DNA from: Ligula intestinalis
Taxonomy: Eukaryota > Platyhelminthes > Cestoda > Diphyllobothriidea > Diphyllobothriidae
Length of the DNA stretch: 64,000 nucleotides
Direction of reading: 5' to 3'
Assembly: GCA_036362985.1 (NCBI GenBank)
Contig: JAYGXS010000003.1
Span: 51,333,294-51,397,293, forward strand
Made by a program: the position numbers and the translations under genes
Notes under the pieces: model-generated
Told to the model about the DNA's origin: nothing
The model's database searches: none
What the model saw: only the letters and a program-made list of their open reading frames with translations
Shown here: one piece after another, positions 43,340-54,290 of the stretch
Numbering within the stretch: the first letter of the stretch is position 1
Layout of the letters: each line of letters opens with the position of its first letter

Positions 43340-43830
43340 CGATTGTACATCTAGCTAGACCACTTGAATGGATTTGCGCCCAGCAGTTGAGCCGGAAGTT
43401 GCTTCAGTCATGGTTTACGAGTACCCAGTCTAGTAACAAATACAATGACCTCTTGAGACTTGGTCTGGCCGAAGAAGTCGGCCACTCGGGGAGCACGCAG
43501 GCCAAGACACTTCCCAACAACAATTTCTGCGAGCCAGGTGGCCGAGCAATTATCATACCAACATCCCCTACGGGTGATGACATTTCAGCTGGTAACGGCC
43601 CACATGCCAGTTAGCAAGCCATTAGCCCACCAGAGTGCAACCTTGGCCGACGAAGGGGAGCAGTTAATTGTGATAGGTACACAGTAGCCTAGCGATTGCA
43701 TTTTATAAATACTGCAATCCACTGCGTACGACTTGCACTTTTCTGCTGCTGTGTCTCATTGCAAGTTTAAGGGCGAATCCAAACGTCAGGCGCAAAAAGT
43801 TATTGTCCCAACGATCGCGCATAATTCGCC
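43340..43830 (+). mobile_element. PLE subfamily A C-terminus and 3' end
   Basis: SRKLLQSWFTSTQSSNKYND, then GHSGSTQAKTLPNNNFCEPG and GRAIIIPTSPTGDD read in one frame (to the stop at 43612). The 3' terminal segment has a decayed hammerhead at 43751-43790, which keeps AAACGTCAGG. Confidence 0.8.
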
Positions 43831-44400
43831 CCAGCTACTACAGAGGTCGTAATAGACCACATATTGTCCTAATTCATATGACTCTTCTAAGGCACAATTA
43901 TTTTCTTATGAATTACGCAGGCACAATTCATGCAGGCTTCTTACAAACCCTTTGATTTTCAGCAATGCGGCGTTTAAGCCAAATATTACAAAGTTATCAT
44001 AAACGGAACACGTACTATAATAGCATTTTCATGCTATCATAGTTGCAGAAGTCATAAGGGGCAATGTCCAAACTCATCTACCATAAAATAATTTGAGTCA
44101 TGAATTCTAAAATATTATTCTTTAGATGCCGAAGTTCTTTGATCTGACAGAGATCTTAGTTATAAAGGGGCGTGCTAGGTGGAATGATCCATGATCAATG
44201 TTTTGCGAGCATATATTTAGGAAGGACGGGACAAATTACATATCAAAACTTGTAAGACAAGCCGAAAACCTTACAAAGACTTCCCATTTTAAGACAAATG
44301 TTGCAATCGGCGCGCAGTATTTATAAGTATGGAGGAGCAATTCAGATCTATTACTCCACCTCAGTATACCAACTTCAATTGAATTGTTTTTTTTTCGACT
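43830..44400. other. no recognised gene
   Basis: AT-rich intron DNA with no recognised element. Confidence 0.35.
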
Positions 44401-44690
44401 ACGTGCAACAATTTCAGTGGGAAGCCAAAACAATTACCATGGTAACACGCATACTTTTGAGAATTGTCACGCAATTATCAAGCCCGTATCCAACACGGAC
44501 AACGAAATAACGGCAAATAATGACTCGAAAGCCAACTACCAAGCTGATAATTATGATGGCCGCTATCGCGCTATCTGTGCATGTCTCACATTATTCTACG
44601 GTGACCAATAATTAAGGATCCTCAACAGAATCCGAAACGTCAGGCACATAAAATTTTGTTCCAGCGATCGCATCATTTACTCAGAATAGA
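44400..44690 (+). mobile_element. PLE C-terminus and 3' end, decayed
   Basis: HAIIKPVSNTDNEITANND continues the PLE C-terminal pattern. The terminal segment has GGAT/ATCC as the stem II remnant, GAAACGTCAGG at 44634-44644 and TTCCAGCGATCGC. Confidence 0.65.
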
Positions 44691-45239
44691 AAATATTGGT
44701 TTTAAAATTTTATACTTAGTTTCTCTTTTCGAATTACCCCCATTTCCATACTTTCGCAAGCCTGCTCATCGAACAGTTTAGCAGAAACGTTGGCACCAAT
44801 GTGCACCTTCCTTGCAGTTCCTTAAGACCATTACACTCCGACACTTTAACTTTATCGGTAATTTCAAAAGAGCCAGTCAGTTTTTCGGCAAAGTGTAGGA
44901 TAGAGCAGCTATTCATAATTCATGTAAACTTCCGGCTTGGGTAACTATACTAGGCCTGGGCAGTAATCCAGAAGAAAAAGCACGTGAGGCCCGACATCTT
45001 TGTGACCAGTTTAGGTGGAATGGCTATCCTAAGGCTTTCATAAGCCAATGCCTACGTGTTCGCCCTCCGAGGACCCGAACAGAAACAACTCCTACGATTT
45101 GGCATGCCCTGCCAAGACGGGCCGAGAACTGATTGAAGCCTAGGCATTCGATGACAACTCAGGTAACCAATGTGTTGAGCTGGCACCCACATATGTTGCC
45201 CTGCGCAGCTATCTCGAGACTCACAGCAATGGTGGTCAA

Positions 45240-45880
45240 TTGGTCCTCTTCTCACCCCCTATCCTATGACTTATAACAAACCATCTGAGTGTATTGCCTC
45301 CAGGAATTCGGGCATTTCCTTGTTGGGCAGACGCCAACGATTTGAGTTTTCTCCCATGCAACTGCGTTTCCTGTGTCCAGTGTGTGCATGAAAACCTCCG
45401 ATAGGTCATGTCATCTCCTCACCACCAACTGGTGTTCATGAATGCGGCTCTTCCGGCTTGTGCACAATAGATTGTATTACCCCTGGTACACGATATTTTA
45501 TAGACGACTTCCTTTCTGTTGAAATGGCAATCCCTGTCCTTAGGGTGTACAAGTTGAGTGCGCAGGGTAGTTGTCGGCTAGTGCGCACTTTGTATCTGCT
45601 ACTTTCCTAGTTGTCATTCGACGAGCTCGTACGCATTCTTTACATATGGGAGCGTTCGCCAGTTTGTCGGATTAGGCGCTCTAGTGGTCACAGCTATGAA
45701 AATACCCTTTTCTTTAAACTGTCGTATGCATCGACGAACAAAGTCCAGGGGGAACCCATTTTGGGAAAACAGTTTGAAAAGGTATTGCGCTTCTGTTCGG
45801 TATGACTCTTCATCCGCACGGTGTAAATACTGTTTTGCTTTAGTAGTTTTCCTTAGTTGTGATGCAGGTGCAAATGTGAG
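45240..45880 (-). mobile_element. PLE, minus strand (RT end and GIY-YIG)
   Basis: EAQYLFKLFSQNGFPLDFV, RRCIRQFKEK and NWRTLPYVKNAYELVE (45830-45617) match the RT-end linker; a GIY-YIG-like EVVYKISCTRGNTIY with QAGR follows near 45500 in another frame. Stops and frameshifts are frequent. On its 5' side it abuts a PLE 3'-end segment in the same orientation. Confidence 0.72.
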
Positions 45881-46075
45881 TCCCAGGAAGCAACTGAGGA
45901 GGAGTAGACGCGATTTCTGGGGCAAGAACTTCATTCACTTGACAATTTAGATTCATCCTTGTAGTCAGGAGCAGCACCAGATAAGAGTAAGTCGTACACA
46001 GTGAGTTGCAGTATTTATAGGATGCAATCGCTAGGCTACTGCATAGCTATGACAATTCATAGGTTCCCTTTCAAT
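45874..46075 (-). mobile_element. PLE terminal segment, same orientation as the PLE at 45240
   Basis: GAGTCCCAGGAAGCAACTGAG, GGGGCAAGAACTTCATTCAC and a decayed hammerhead (45937-45970) reversed give the PLE terminal segment. Its place upstream of PLE coding sequence in the same orientation fits the tandem terminal repeat (pLTR) layout of PLEs. Confidence 0.7.
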
Positions 46076-46122
46076 CGAGGATGACTGCCCTCTGATAAAC
46101 TAGTTGAATGATGGGCGGCATT

Positions 46123-47151
46123 CGAGTTATAATACCCTTGACGCATGCGCAGAGCGAATAGTTACCCTAACAAATGTGTATAGGCAAACGCAACAAAAGA
46201 CTAGGCCGCATCAGTCCCAATGTATCGGAGGCAACCATCGATCGACACGCCTAAAAGCCGGCAGTACCAGTAATAATTAATCATGCCTGTTTTTTGGAGG
46301 GGGAGGGGGGAGGCAGCGATTCGTCAGATGGGACCCGGTAACACCTTCAAGTTCGACAACGCTAAAATTCTCGCGAGAGATGACAGGCCCATTAGTCGCG
46401 GGCTGCTTGAGTCAGTCCGAAATCCATTAATCAGCGCAATGACCTCCGACGCAACATATTCCGTGCCAGGGTGTTACCTGAACAAATTTCTGGCGCAGAG
46501 AGCGCGCCGGTAAACACCACTTCCAGTGAAACAGTATAAGGGGGTCAAAAGGTCGAACAGGTATTGGGCCAATAATCAACTAGTGTGATTATACTGTGGT
46601 AATTAACAACTGCGATGTGGGCCAAGAGTAGTCATCGCAGCATGAATATTCCTCTTTAATTAATACATGAGCCTCTATATTAGGAGAGGCATGGGAGCGC
46701 GAACAACCGCATGAAATATGTTCTACAACCCTTGTGTATCAATTAGCTTCATCCCTATGCTGTCTCGGACGGTGAGTTCGTGTGGGAACCGGAAATGCCG
46801 GGCAGACAATCCTTTTGTTCCAGCGGAAGCACCCCTCTTTCTCGATGACCTTAATCGGAGCAGATCATACTTAATTTGTTATACACGCCTGTAGAATCCT
46901 AATGGACTTATGGTTAAGGAGAAGGAGAAAAAGAAGTAACCTAGGTGTACTGACTGCATAGCAAATATGAATCCATTTGTCTGAGAAGTAGACGCGACCT
47001 CTGGGATAAGAACTTTATTCACTTGACGTTTAGAATTCCAGCTCGAGCCCATCTTCAGAGGCAAATCAGATAAGGCTAATCTGGACATGGAGAGTTGCAG
47101 CATTTATAGGATGCAACCGCTAGGCTATTGCATACCTATAACAATTAACAG
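46123..47151 (+). repeat. 1-kb duplicated block, copy 2
   Basis: Direct copy of 40982-42012 (offset 5141 bp). Its left edge cuts off abruptly inside PLE sequence that continues leftward in copy 1. Confidence 0.9.
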
Positions 47152-47473
47152 TTACCCCTTCACCTGCCGAAATTCTAGCACCTGTTTTGAAGGTTAACGT
47201 GGTGATTGTTCGAAAACCTGGCTAACCGGCAATGGCGTTGGAAAGTGTGTTTGCCTGCGTGCTCCCTGAGGGGCTCATTGCCTTGACCAAACTAAGTCTC
47301 AGCACCGTATATGGGTTAGGGAGATCAGTGTACTTCTTAATAGGTTGGGGAGCCCGTAAAGTATGACTGAAAAAAAAACGCGGGCCTATACGATTGTCAC
47401 CTACCACGAGAATGTCGGTCTTATCGGACCTGAATGTGTGGCAGAGTCTCGTTGAATGCCGGCCATCAATCAA
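46985..47473 (-). mobile_element. PLE subfamily A, minus strand (C-terminus and 3' end)
   Basis: Minus ORF 47473-47222 reads HSTRLCHTFRSDKTDIL, then PIKKYTDLPNPYTVLRLS and SPSGSTQANTLSNA. The C-terminal tail and 3' end follow, with a hammerhead-like motif at 47022-47061 (CTGAAGA, T, GGGCTC..GAATTC, TAAAC, GTC). Confidence 0.78.
47022..47061 (-). ncRNA. PLE hammerhead-like motif
   Basis: Minus strand: CCT, core CTGAAGA, T, stem II partly paired, TAAAC for GAAAC, GTC, AAG. One box base is lost. Confidence 0.55.
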
Positions 47474-47479
47474 TTAGTT

Positions 47480-47705
47480 TACCAGAAGGCGATGAAAGGC
47501 GAGCCGTTAATTGTCATAGGTATACAGTAGCCTAGCGATTACATCCTATAAATACTGCAACTCACTGTGTACGACTTACCCTTATCTGACGCTATATCTG
47601 AAGATGAGTTCGAGCTAGAACACGAAACGTCCGACGAAAAAAGTTCTCGCCCCAACGATCCTGCCTACTTCTTCGCAGGTACTTCCTAGGGCTCGCATTT
47701 TCACT
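47480..47705 (+). mobile_element. PLE 3' end, plus strand
   Basis: TTAATTGTCATAGGTATACAG, the hammerhead-like motif (47595-47635), GCCCCAACGATC and CTTCCTAGGGCTCGC: a complete terminal segment without attached coding sequence. Confidence 0.75.
47595..47635 (+). ncRNA. PLE hammerhead-like motif, core boxes intact
   Basis: Core CTGAAGA (47598-47604), one T, stem II GAGTTC/GAACAC (one mismatch), box GAAAC, cleavage triplet GTC ending at 47631. The inner stem I pairing CCT/AGG is lost here. Confidence 0.6.
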
Positions 47706-47859
47706 TTTATCGGCGATCCATTTGTTTCTCACATTTTCCTTTCTTAACTTCACTGAACATGGGTTGAGGTGTGGTGTGTAGGGAGCCCTAGCTGACGGAG
47801 TCAGTGTACAGGGCGTAATAAATCGCATCATTTGCATAGTGCAGATGGTGACTGTTGCT

Positions 47860-48615
47860 TGCAGTCCCTAAGTGGCACCCAACGCTCAACTCGGGCTCCC
47901 CGGTGTTGGGAGCTGCTTAGCGGCCACATCTTGGTGACCACCTCAGTCGGAGAGCTAAGCAAAATGGTGGTAGCCGGTATTCTCAACTCTGTCTTTACAC
48001 CGGGCCTGGGTGGGGGAGTGGAACGGAGGGTGAGGCAGATTCATCGCAAGTCCCCGTCTATGCAACGCCCTGCTGCAGAACACATGATGGACCCCACCGA
48101 AACCGACAGTCAGACTGTCATGTGTGTCCACCCCTCTCCCCCCCCCCCACCTTTCGAGTCCTCCATTTTTTCACCCATTCCAAAAAGTCCTACGGAGAAG
48201 GCGGCCCAGGGTAGCTCGTACCGCTTTTTCACTAAGCAAAGCCCTGATCCATGATGAAGTTTGGAAGCCATCCGGGTGATAAGGCGGCCCTATTTAAGGG
48301 AAGTACTGCTTACCCTCGCCCGCGGGCTAGAATCTGTGCCCTGAACAAACGCTGTGACCACATCTCCTCTGCACGCTAACCCTGATATAGCAATATAAAA
48401 CACACGGTGGAAACAATCAATCAAGCAAACAACAAACCTCATTTCGCATGGCCCACCCCACAGGCTGCTATAGTGACTCAACTCACTCTACCAGCCTGGA
48501 ATATTCGTTCTCTTTTAGGAGCAACCGGCCGGAATGGAGAATGGCGCTAATCACTAGAGAACTGGTGCACTACAAGGTGGACATCCGATAGCCCGATAAA
48601 GAGTCAAACTTTTTA
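47860..48615 (+). mobile_element. RTE-type LINE 5' end only (5' UTR and start of endonuclease)
   Basis: The right part reads LPAWNIRSLLGATGR, a frameshift, then MALITRELVHYKVDIR: the start of the AP-type endonuclease of RTE elements (AWN.RSL...R.A...EL..YK.DI). The left part is non-coding and probably the 5' UTR; it creates a chance ORF (47832-48254). The 3' part of the LINE is absent, the opposite of the usual 5' truncation. Confidence 0.65.
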
Positions 48616-48691
48616 CAACCTGAAGTGTCATCATACTGAGTCAGAACATCGGCAAACAATCATGATCAACACAAAGCAGTTTACAACATAC

Positions 48692-48901
48692 CTCAAGGGT
48701 ATTCTTGTTAGTGTTCGACTCCTTGTAGTCTGCGAGGAGTTGAGCGATCTCCTTCTCGAGGCGCTGGATGAAGGGTTGGGAGAATTCATCACCACCCATT
48801 TTGGGAATAGTTTCAAAGAGCTTCTTGGCTGCGCGGAGGGCGTCCTGGTGTGCAGCGTCGATGAGCCTAGTGGCCACGAAAGGGCGAGATGGGCCACAAA
48901 C
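48692..48901 (-). CDS. ATL: atlastin, middle-domain exon
   Basis: A 210-nt exon (70 codons, phase 0) encoding the three-helix-bundle middle domain. It starts VCGPSRPFVATRLIDAAHQD, continues LFETIPKMGGDEFSQPFIQR and ends YKESNTNKNTLE. The KKMGG.EFS......LE.EI pattern is typical of atlastins (family knowledge). Acceptor TGTCTACAG is immediately upstream (48902-48910) and donor GTATGT is at 48686-48691. The frame joins the upstream exon ending MNE and the downstream exon starting HIKTPG without a shift. This domain docks two atlastins across opposed membranes. The exon sits in DNA otherwise made of mobile elements. Confidence 0.93.
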
Positions 48902-49729
48902 CTGTAGACATGCGCCAGGGCAGTGGGGAAAAAAAACTGGGTGAGATTAAGTTTATTGATGGAATATATCTAATTGTCAAAGACCACAGCGCTACTGCTA
49001 ACCCACATGGTAGAAGTTAGCCTTGCAACAGTTGGCCCTTTTGAGGACCTGAACCTTGCATCAGCATAAGTAATAATACCAGACATGGATGCTGTTTGGG
49101 GGCCGGAACATCGCGATAACTATGCAGACAAAAAGCCCAATCCTACGACACAGGGCGTGGTTTGCATCCACTGTTGCCGTCTTTTATACCTACACTGCAC
49201 GGACCTCTGGGTGACCACTGACTGCAGTGATAAGATGCATGCAAAATTACAACAAAATGCGGAAATTCATTTTCGAGGAAAAAGGATTGCTTAAATGGTG
49301 TTTGCATACTGATAATTAAAATGCAATGTCACTCCGACTTTGGCATGCACTTCTTTTCAGTCATTTGTCAGCACAGAATTCCTTTTCGCTGCCTTTGTAA
49401 ATTCAAAAGCATTTTAAGAGAAAAAAATGCAAAACGATTCCTTCTTGTACTCATTTTAGTAGCAGATGACATCTTCAAATCTCATACTCGTAACGAAAGA
49501 GCATATTTAGGTTTCAAAGGCTTTTTTGATTTTTATAGGGGTTTTAAGTCCGACCAGTCGTTCCCTTTGCGTTCAGTTTCAACAGACCACAAGCGCTACA
49601 GTTTGCCTTCGTTTACTCCACTAAGGACCATACCATACAGGATGTAAATCATGTTGCCTACTTCATGAAGACCATTAAAAAATGAACAGATGCGATTATT
49701 TGAATGGACAATTCGGGACTAAAAATCTT

Positions 49730-49946
49730 TAATGAAATTGGACTACGTAACGAAGATGCAAGCCAAACTACCGGACCAGACGAAATTTAAGGAAGTAGAC
49801 AAAAGAGAAGATTGCACGGATGAAGCAGAGACACAGCTGACTGACTGCATAAGAAGACTCCGCACGGGAGATTTAATAAGCGACCACGACCTCACCAGAG
49901 AGCTGTTGTGGACACAAAATTCAACTACCACCCCCGGTCTTTTTGA
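49730..49946 (+). mobile_element. PLE RT fragment, left of the Jockey nest
   Basis: KLDYVTKMQAKLPDQTKF, then IRRLRTGDLISDHDLTREL and NSTTTPGLF match the PLE segment D.......L.D..KF, R..L..G.IS, and the start of P.LYGLPK.H. Its continuation appears right of the nest (54170-54290). Confidence 0.7.
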
Positions 49947-50105
49947 GTGACTATCCACTTCCGATTGCGACCATGGAACGACAACTCCCGAGGGTTACTC
50001 GCTGTATCCTGGCGCAGCTACGCAGTGGCTACTCCATGCTCCTTCGCCAGTACCAACACCGACTCGACCCGTCCACACCCGATAGCTGTTCCGACTGCGG
50101 CGTCT
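49947..50105 (+). mobile_element. Jockey-2 LINE fragment (C-terminus), left piece
   Basis: LPRVTRCILAQLRSGYSMLL, then YQHRLDPSTPDSCSDCGV, almost the same as 59395-59500 (LPRVTRCTLVQLRSGYSMVL). Ends at the 12-bp target duplication ACTGCGGCGTCT (50094-50105). Confidence 0.88.
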
Positions 50106-53100
50106 GGTTCCCAAGCAGCAAGCCTTCACGATGGTGGAACCGACTGTACCCATCTCCGGAAGGAATCACCTCCGGACGGAACTATCTCCATATGGACCTA
50201 TCACCGGATGGACTACAGCAAAGAGCTGCACTTCCCTTACCCCTCCCCCCCCATACCAAAATTTGCCAGTATACATGTTTCTATCTCTCTATCGTTTTTT
50301 CGAGAATGGATCTTCTTCATCCGGCGAGGTTGATCCGAATCCTTCTTCTTATTGCCGGCGTCGAGCCCAATCCGGGACCTGATCAAGGATCCATCAGATG
50401 GTTCTGTTCCACCTGCGCCAAGCAGATCTATCCAAACCAAGCCTGTGTCTTGTGTGGGCCTTGCAATAACTGGCAACACTTCCGCGAAAGAGGCACTAAT
50501 TGCTCGGATCTCACTTCCATCCGTCAATACAGCGGCTCATCATACAGGTGCATAACCTGTCGTCATCCACGAAATGTGCCTGCTCACACGCCTGTACGAG
50601 TGCTACCTCCACCTGCCTCATCATCACCTCTTGCAAGTTGGCAATCAACCCAATTACCGTCATCTCTAATGTCATTGTCCACGACTTCAGCCTCGACACT
50701 ACCCTCACTGCCACCACCGCCTATGCCGCGGTCCGCCACGACTCAGGCTGCCTCACAACAACCCTCAGTACCGCCGCCGCTTATACCGCTGACCGTCCCA
50801 GACGCCTCACCACTTTCTGACCTCAAAATACTGCAGCTGAACTGTAATGGCCTTTCTGGGAAAACAGATGAGATCATTAAACTCCTCCATGATCATGAAA
50901 TCAAAATAGCGGCTCTCCAGGAGTCAAAACTGTCAGAAAAGTCGAAGGTCCCACGTTTCCCAGGCTTTGCCGCCATTGGAAAAGACAGAGCTCGTAACGC
51001 CGGTGGTGGACTGGTCACCTTGGTTCACCAAAGTATAAAATACTAGGAGCTGACCTCTGCAGCAACATCCGCGGACTCGCCGCTGGAAGAGCTCAATGTA
51101 CAAGTTACCATTGGACCGTCCAATCAGAGTGTCCATAACGCATACCTTCCTCCACAAAGCAGTTGTGATGCCAACTTCAGGCCATCAATAGCGCACATGC
51201 TAACGGGTGATTCGAAACTCATCTTGGGCGACTTCAATGCCAACGATGACTTATGGTTCTCTAGCCTTTCCTGTACTAGAGGTGCTTCAGTAGCCGAGGA
51301 GATCAACAACACCAACTTTGGGGTCTTCAACACGGATGGAACGTCCACGAGACTTCCCGTTCAAGTACTTGCGTTAGCCCTGACATTTCCATCGTAAGTT
51401 GCGACCTATTATTATCAACCTCATGGGACTATCTATGTAAACTGAGCTCTGACCATCTCCCGATAGTTATCACAATTAGCACACATGCTTCCCCGATTCG
51501 TCACGCGCGCAAGTGGTTTATGAATCTACGTAAAGCCAACTGAGAATCTCTTTGATCAAGCCCCTTTCCCTCCAAATGTCCGCCAGAGAGTATCGATTTT
51601 CAATCACATCATGCATACCGCCTCTAAGCACAACATTCCTGCGGGCAAGGTCTTTGGTCCCATCCCAGGATAACCTTCTGATGCGGCCACCTTATCAAGA
51701 GAACGTGACGTCACGCGGGCTCAAAACCCTCAACACCCGTCGTTGCCGGCCATGACCTTAGAGATCTCCCGACTGGTCAATGAACACAAGAGGACCCTAT
51801 GGCAAGAAAAGCTAGCCACTTTCTTTAGGCGCACTAACACCAGCAAGTTATGGCAAACAAACAAATCCATCAGTAGAAGAGCACCTGCTCCTTCCAGCCA
51901 GGTTATCAAATTCAATGGTATACCGATGAAGACCGACAGGGACATTGCCAACCAAATCAATGTGCAATTCACCACGGTTGCAGGCCATAAATCCTCGAAG
52001 AATTCGAGGATCGTCAAACACAGGTGGCGCAAACCTTTATTGATGCCGCTCCAATTCTCAGCTCATGATACCACAACCGCGATTAAGCGTGCTAAGAACT
52101 CTAAGGCGTTTGGACCTGCCGACATTACGATGGTACACCTAAAACACCTAGGCCCCAGAGGTGTCGAATTCTTGACACTGTTGTTTAATCTTTCTCTAGC
52201 CACGTGCCATATACCAGCTATCTGGATAATGGCCCATATCCTCCCCAGCCACAAAGCAGGTAAAGACTCCGCTGTCTCTGACAGTTACCGCCCGATCTCG
52301 CTTCTTAGCCCGGCCGTGAAAATACTTGAGCATCTCATTCTCCCCTTGCTCAATAGACATGCCAACCTCCAGGAGCACCAACACGGTTTCAGAGCTTTCC
52401 ACTCTACGACATCAGCCCTACAGCGCGTCACGGACCGCATTGCATGTGGATTCAACAAAACGAAGCCTGCAGACAGAACAGTAATGGTCGCACTCGACCT
52501 CACTAAAGCTTTTGACTCGGTTAACATTGACGCCTTGATGACATCTCTCATGGAACCGTCTCTACTGAAGGAGCTCTGCAGATGGCTGAACTGCTATCTC
52601 CGTGGCAGACAAACGCGAGTCGAATTTTCAGGCACGCTATCCAAAGCCCGCAACTCTAGGACAGGAATTCCTCAAGGTTCTGTCATTTCGCCATCGCTAT
52701 TCAACATCTATATTGCTGACCTCCCGAATCCCCCTCCCTGAAGTCGAAATAGTGTCTTACGCCGATGACATCACCCTGCTGTCCTCTCACCAGAACTTTC
52801 GCATGGCTGCCGATGCCTTAAATAACTACATCCCCAGTTTAGTCCGGCACCTAGACGATAAGTATCTGAAGCTATCCACGCCCAAGTCCTCAGTAACTCT
52901 GTTTACTCCGGACCCCAACGAACACAAGTCCCATCCTCCAATTAAAGTGGAGGGCAATGACATTTCTTTATGTCAGTATCCTAAACTCCTGGGCCTCACT
53001 CTCGACCCGACGCTGGCTCTACACCGCCATGCTGACATCCAAGCCAGCAAAGCCAAAGCCAAGCTCAACACCCTAAAAGAATTGGCAGGTTTTTCTTGGG

Positions 53101-53967
53101 GCCAGGACACTGAGACGCTAGTCACGACATACCGGGCAACAGGCAAGGCAACGACTGAGCATGCATCAGCTATCTTTGCCCCACTGTTCAGCGACACCAG
53201 CTGGGCGAAAGTCCAACGCGTTGAAAACGCTGCTCTCCGCATCGCTAAGGGCTGTGTTAACATGACCAATGTAGATCACCTCTATCAGGAAACTCAAGTC
53301 CTGCCTCCGAAAGTTCACTCTATCATGCAGGCAAAAATGTAAATTGCGTAGTCCCATAACCCAGAACATCCTGGTAATCGTCTCTTAACACGCCCTCCAC
53401 CTGCTGGACGCATGGAGCAATCTACCGTAGACGCGTACCGCACACATGCTTCGGTGTACCCTACTAATCTACCGATACCGGACCTCGTTAAGCGTATCCA
53501 CACGGAAACTGTCGAGCAAGCCATTAGCACCTATAATCCCAACAGAGTCCTCAACATTCCTCCGCCGGTCTCCGACGTCATGGCCAGAGAACGTAGGGCC
53601 AACCTGTCCAGAAACGCCAGAACCAGACTATCTCAGCTGCGTTCCGGCTTCTCCACGCTGCTGAATTCATTCAAATGCCGTCTCACCTCATGCTTCGACA
53701 ACGTCACAGACAATTGTCCTGACTGCCTCCTACCTTCCCACACAACGTGCCACCTCTTCGACTGCCCGGCCAACCCTACAGACCTCACGCCTGAGGACCT
53801 ATGGCTTCACCTAGACAAAGTCGCCGAATTCCTTCAGCTTTCTCAAAAATTGTATACCTTCATCTTTCTTCTGTATTCCTTAATCTTTATCCCTTCACCT
53901 TTCTTAAGCATTTTATACCATGTATTGCTGGCAAACTAGGTTGAGGGAGTAAGTTAGTACAACAACA
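50106..53967 (+). mobile_element. Jockey-type LINE (Jockey-1), near full length, with 2A-like motif and PHD-type finger
   Basis: A 3.86-kb element bounded by perfect 12-bp duplications (50094-50105, 53968-53979), ending in a short ACAACAACA tail. One ORF frame starts at ATG 50306 with a hydrophobic leader and the 2A-like GVEPNPGP. A Cys/His finger of PHD type follows (WFCSTC...CVLC..C..WQH...YRCITC). The AP endonuclease has LQLNCNG, LQESKL, LGDFNAND and SSDHLP. The RT has YRPISLLSPAVKILE, ALDLTKAFDSVN, GIPQGSVISPSLFN and VSYADDITLL; the C-terminus has CPDC..PSHTTCHLFDCP. Stops at 51044, 51541, 51553 and about 51670, and frameshifts near 51365, 52735 and 53340, break it. Confidence 0.95.
50306..50380 (+). 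other. N-terminal leader with 2A-like peptide
   Basis: MDLLHPARLIRILLLIAG, then VEPNPGP: 24 codons up to the Gly, with the final Pro at 50378-50380. 2A peptides make the ribosome skip the last Gly-Pro bond. The usual motif is D(V/I)ExNPGP. Here the Asp is Gly, which may weaken activity. 2A-like motifs are known near the start of ORFs of several animal non-LTR elements, where the leader can act as a signal peptide. Confidence 0.75.
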
Positions 53968-54170
53968 ACTGCGGCGTCTCGCCGCACTGCTGTCAGCATT
54001 TCTTCGCTTGCAGCTCGCGACCAGGCACCCAACTCACCCCCGTGCACCTTTGGTTCAAGCCGGCTGAGGTCGCGGCTTTTCTCCATCTCCCAACTGCACC
54101 CAATTTAGACTCCGGCGGGGACTCCTGATCCAACCAGGGCTACTAACCAATCAACCTCGAAGGCCTCCTG
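53968..54170 (+). mobile_element. Jockey-2 LINE fragment, right piece
   Basis: DCGVSPHCCQHFFACSSRPG, then TPVHLWFKPAEVAAFLHL continues the left piece after the target duplication and ends with a stop near 54127. Compare DCGTSPHDCEHLFTCGSQPG at 59500. Confidence 0.88.
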
Positions 54171-54290
54171 CCACTAGGCCCTCACATACCCGTCTGTATG
54201 GTCTACCGAAGATCCACAGGGATGGTCTGCACAGTTAGTCCGATTTTGGACATGCGCGAATCGCCGTATCGTGCGAGTGGCCCGATGACA
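54170..54290 (+). mobile_element. PLE RT fragment, right of the Jockey nest
   Basis: ATRPSHTRLYGLPKIHRDGL, then (frameshift) PILDMRESPYRAS is the PLE RT block that follows the segment left of the nest, so the Jockey-2 LINE appears to have entered a PLE. Confidence 0.7.

Larger units (their letters stand above)
34357..48691 (-). other. ATL: atlastin intron (about 14.3 kb)
   Basis: GTATGT donor and CTTCTAG acceptor on the minus strand. The intron holds hammerhead SINEs, two RTE LINEs plus an RTE 5' fragment, many PLE pieces and a 1-kb duplicated block. Confidence 0.85.

Noticed and set aside
47832..48254. A 140-codon plus-strand ORF
   Set aside because: It lies in what looks like RTE 5' UTR, is low-complexity in part, and has no known motif.
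49943..51046. A 367-codon ORF as one protein
   Set aside because: It joins the C-terminus of a Jockey-2 LINE to the 5' part of Jockey-1 across a target duplication at 50094-50105, so it is a chance fusion.
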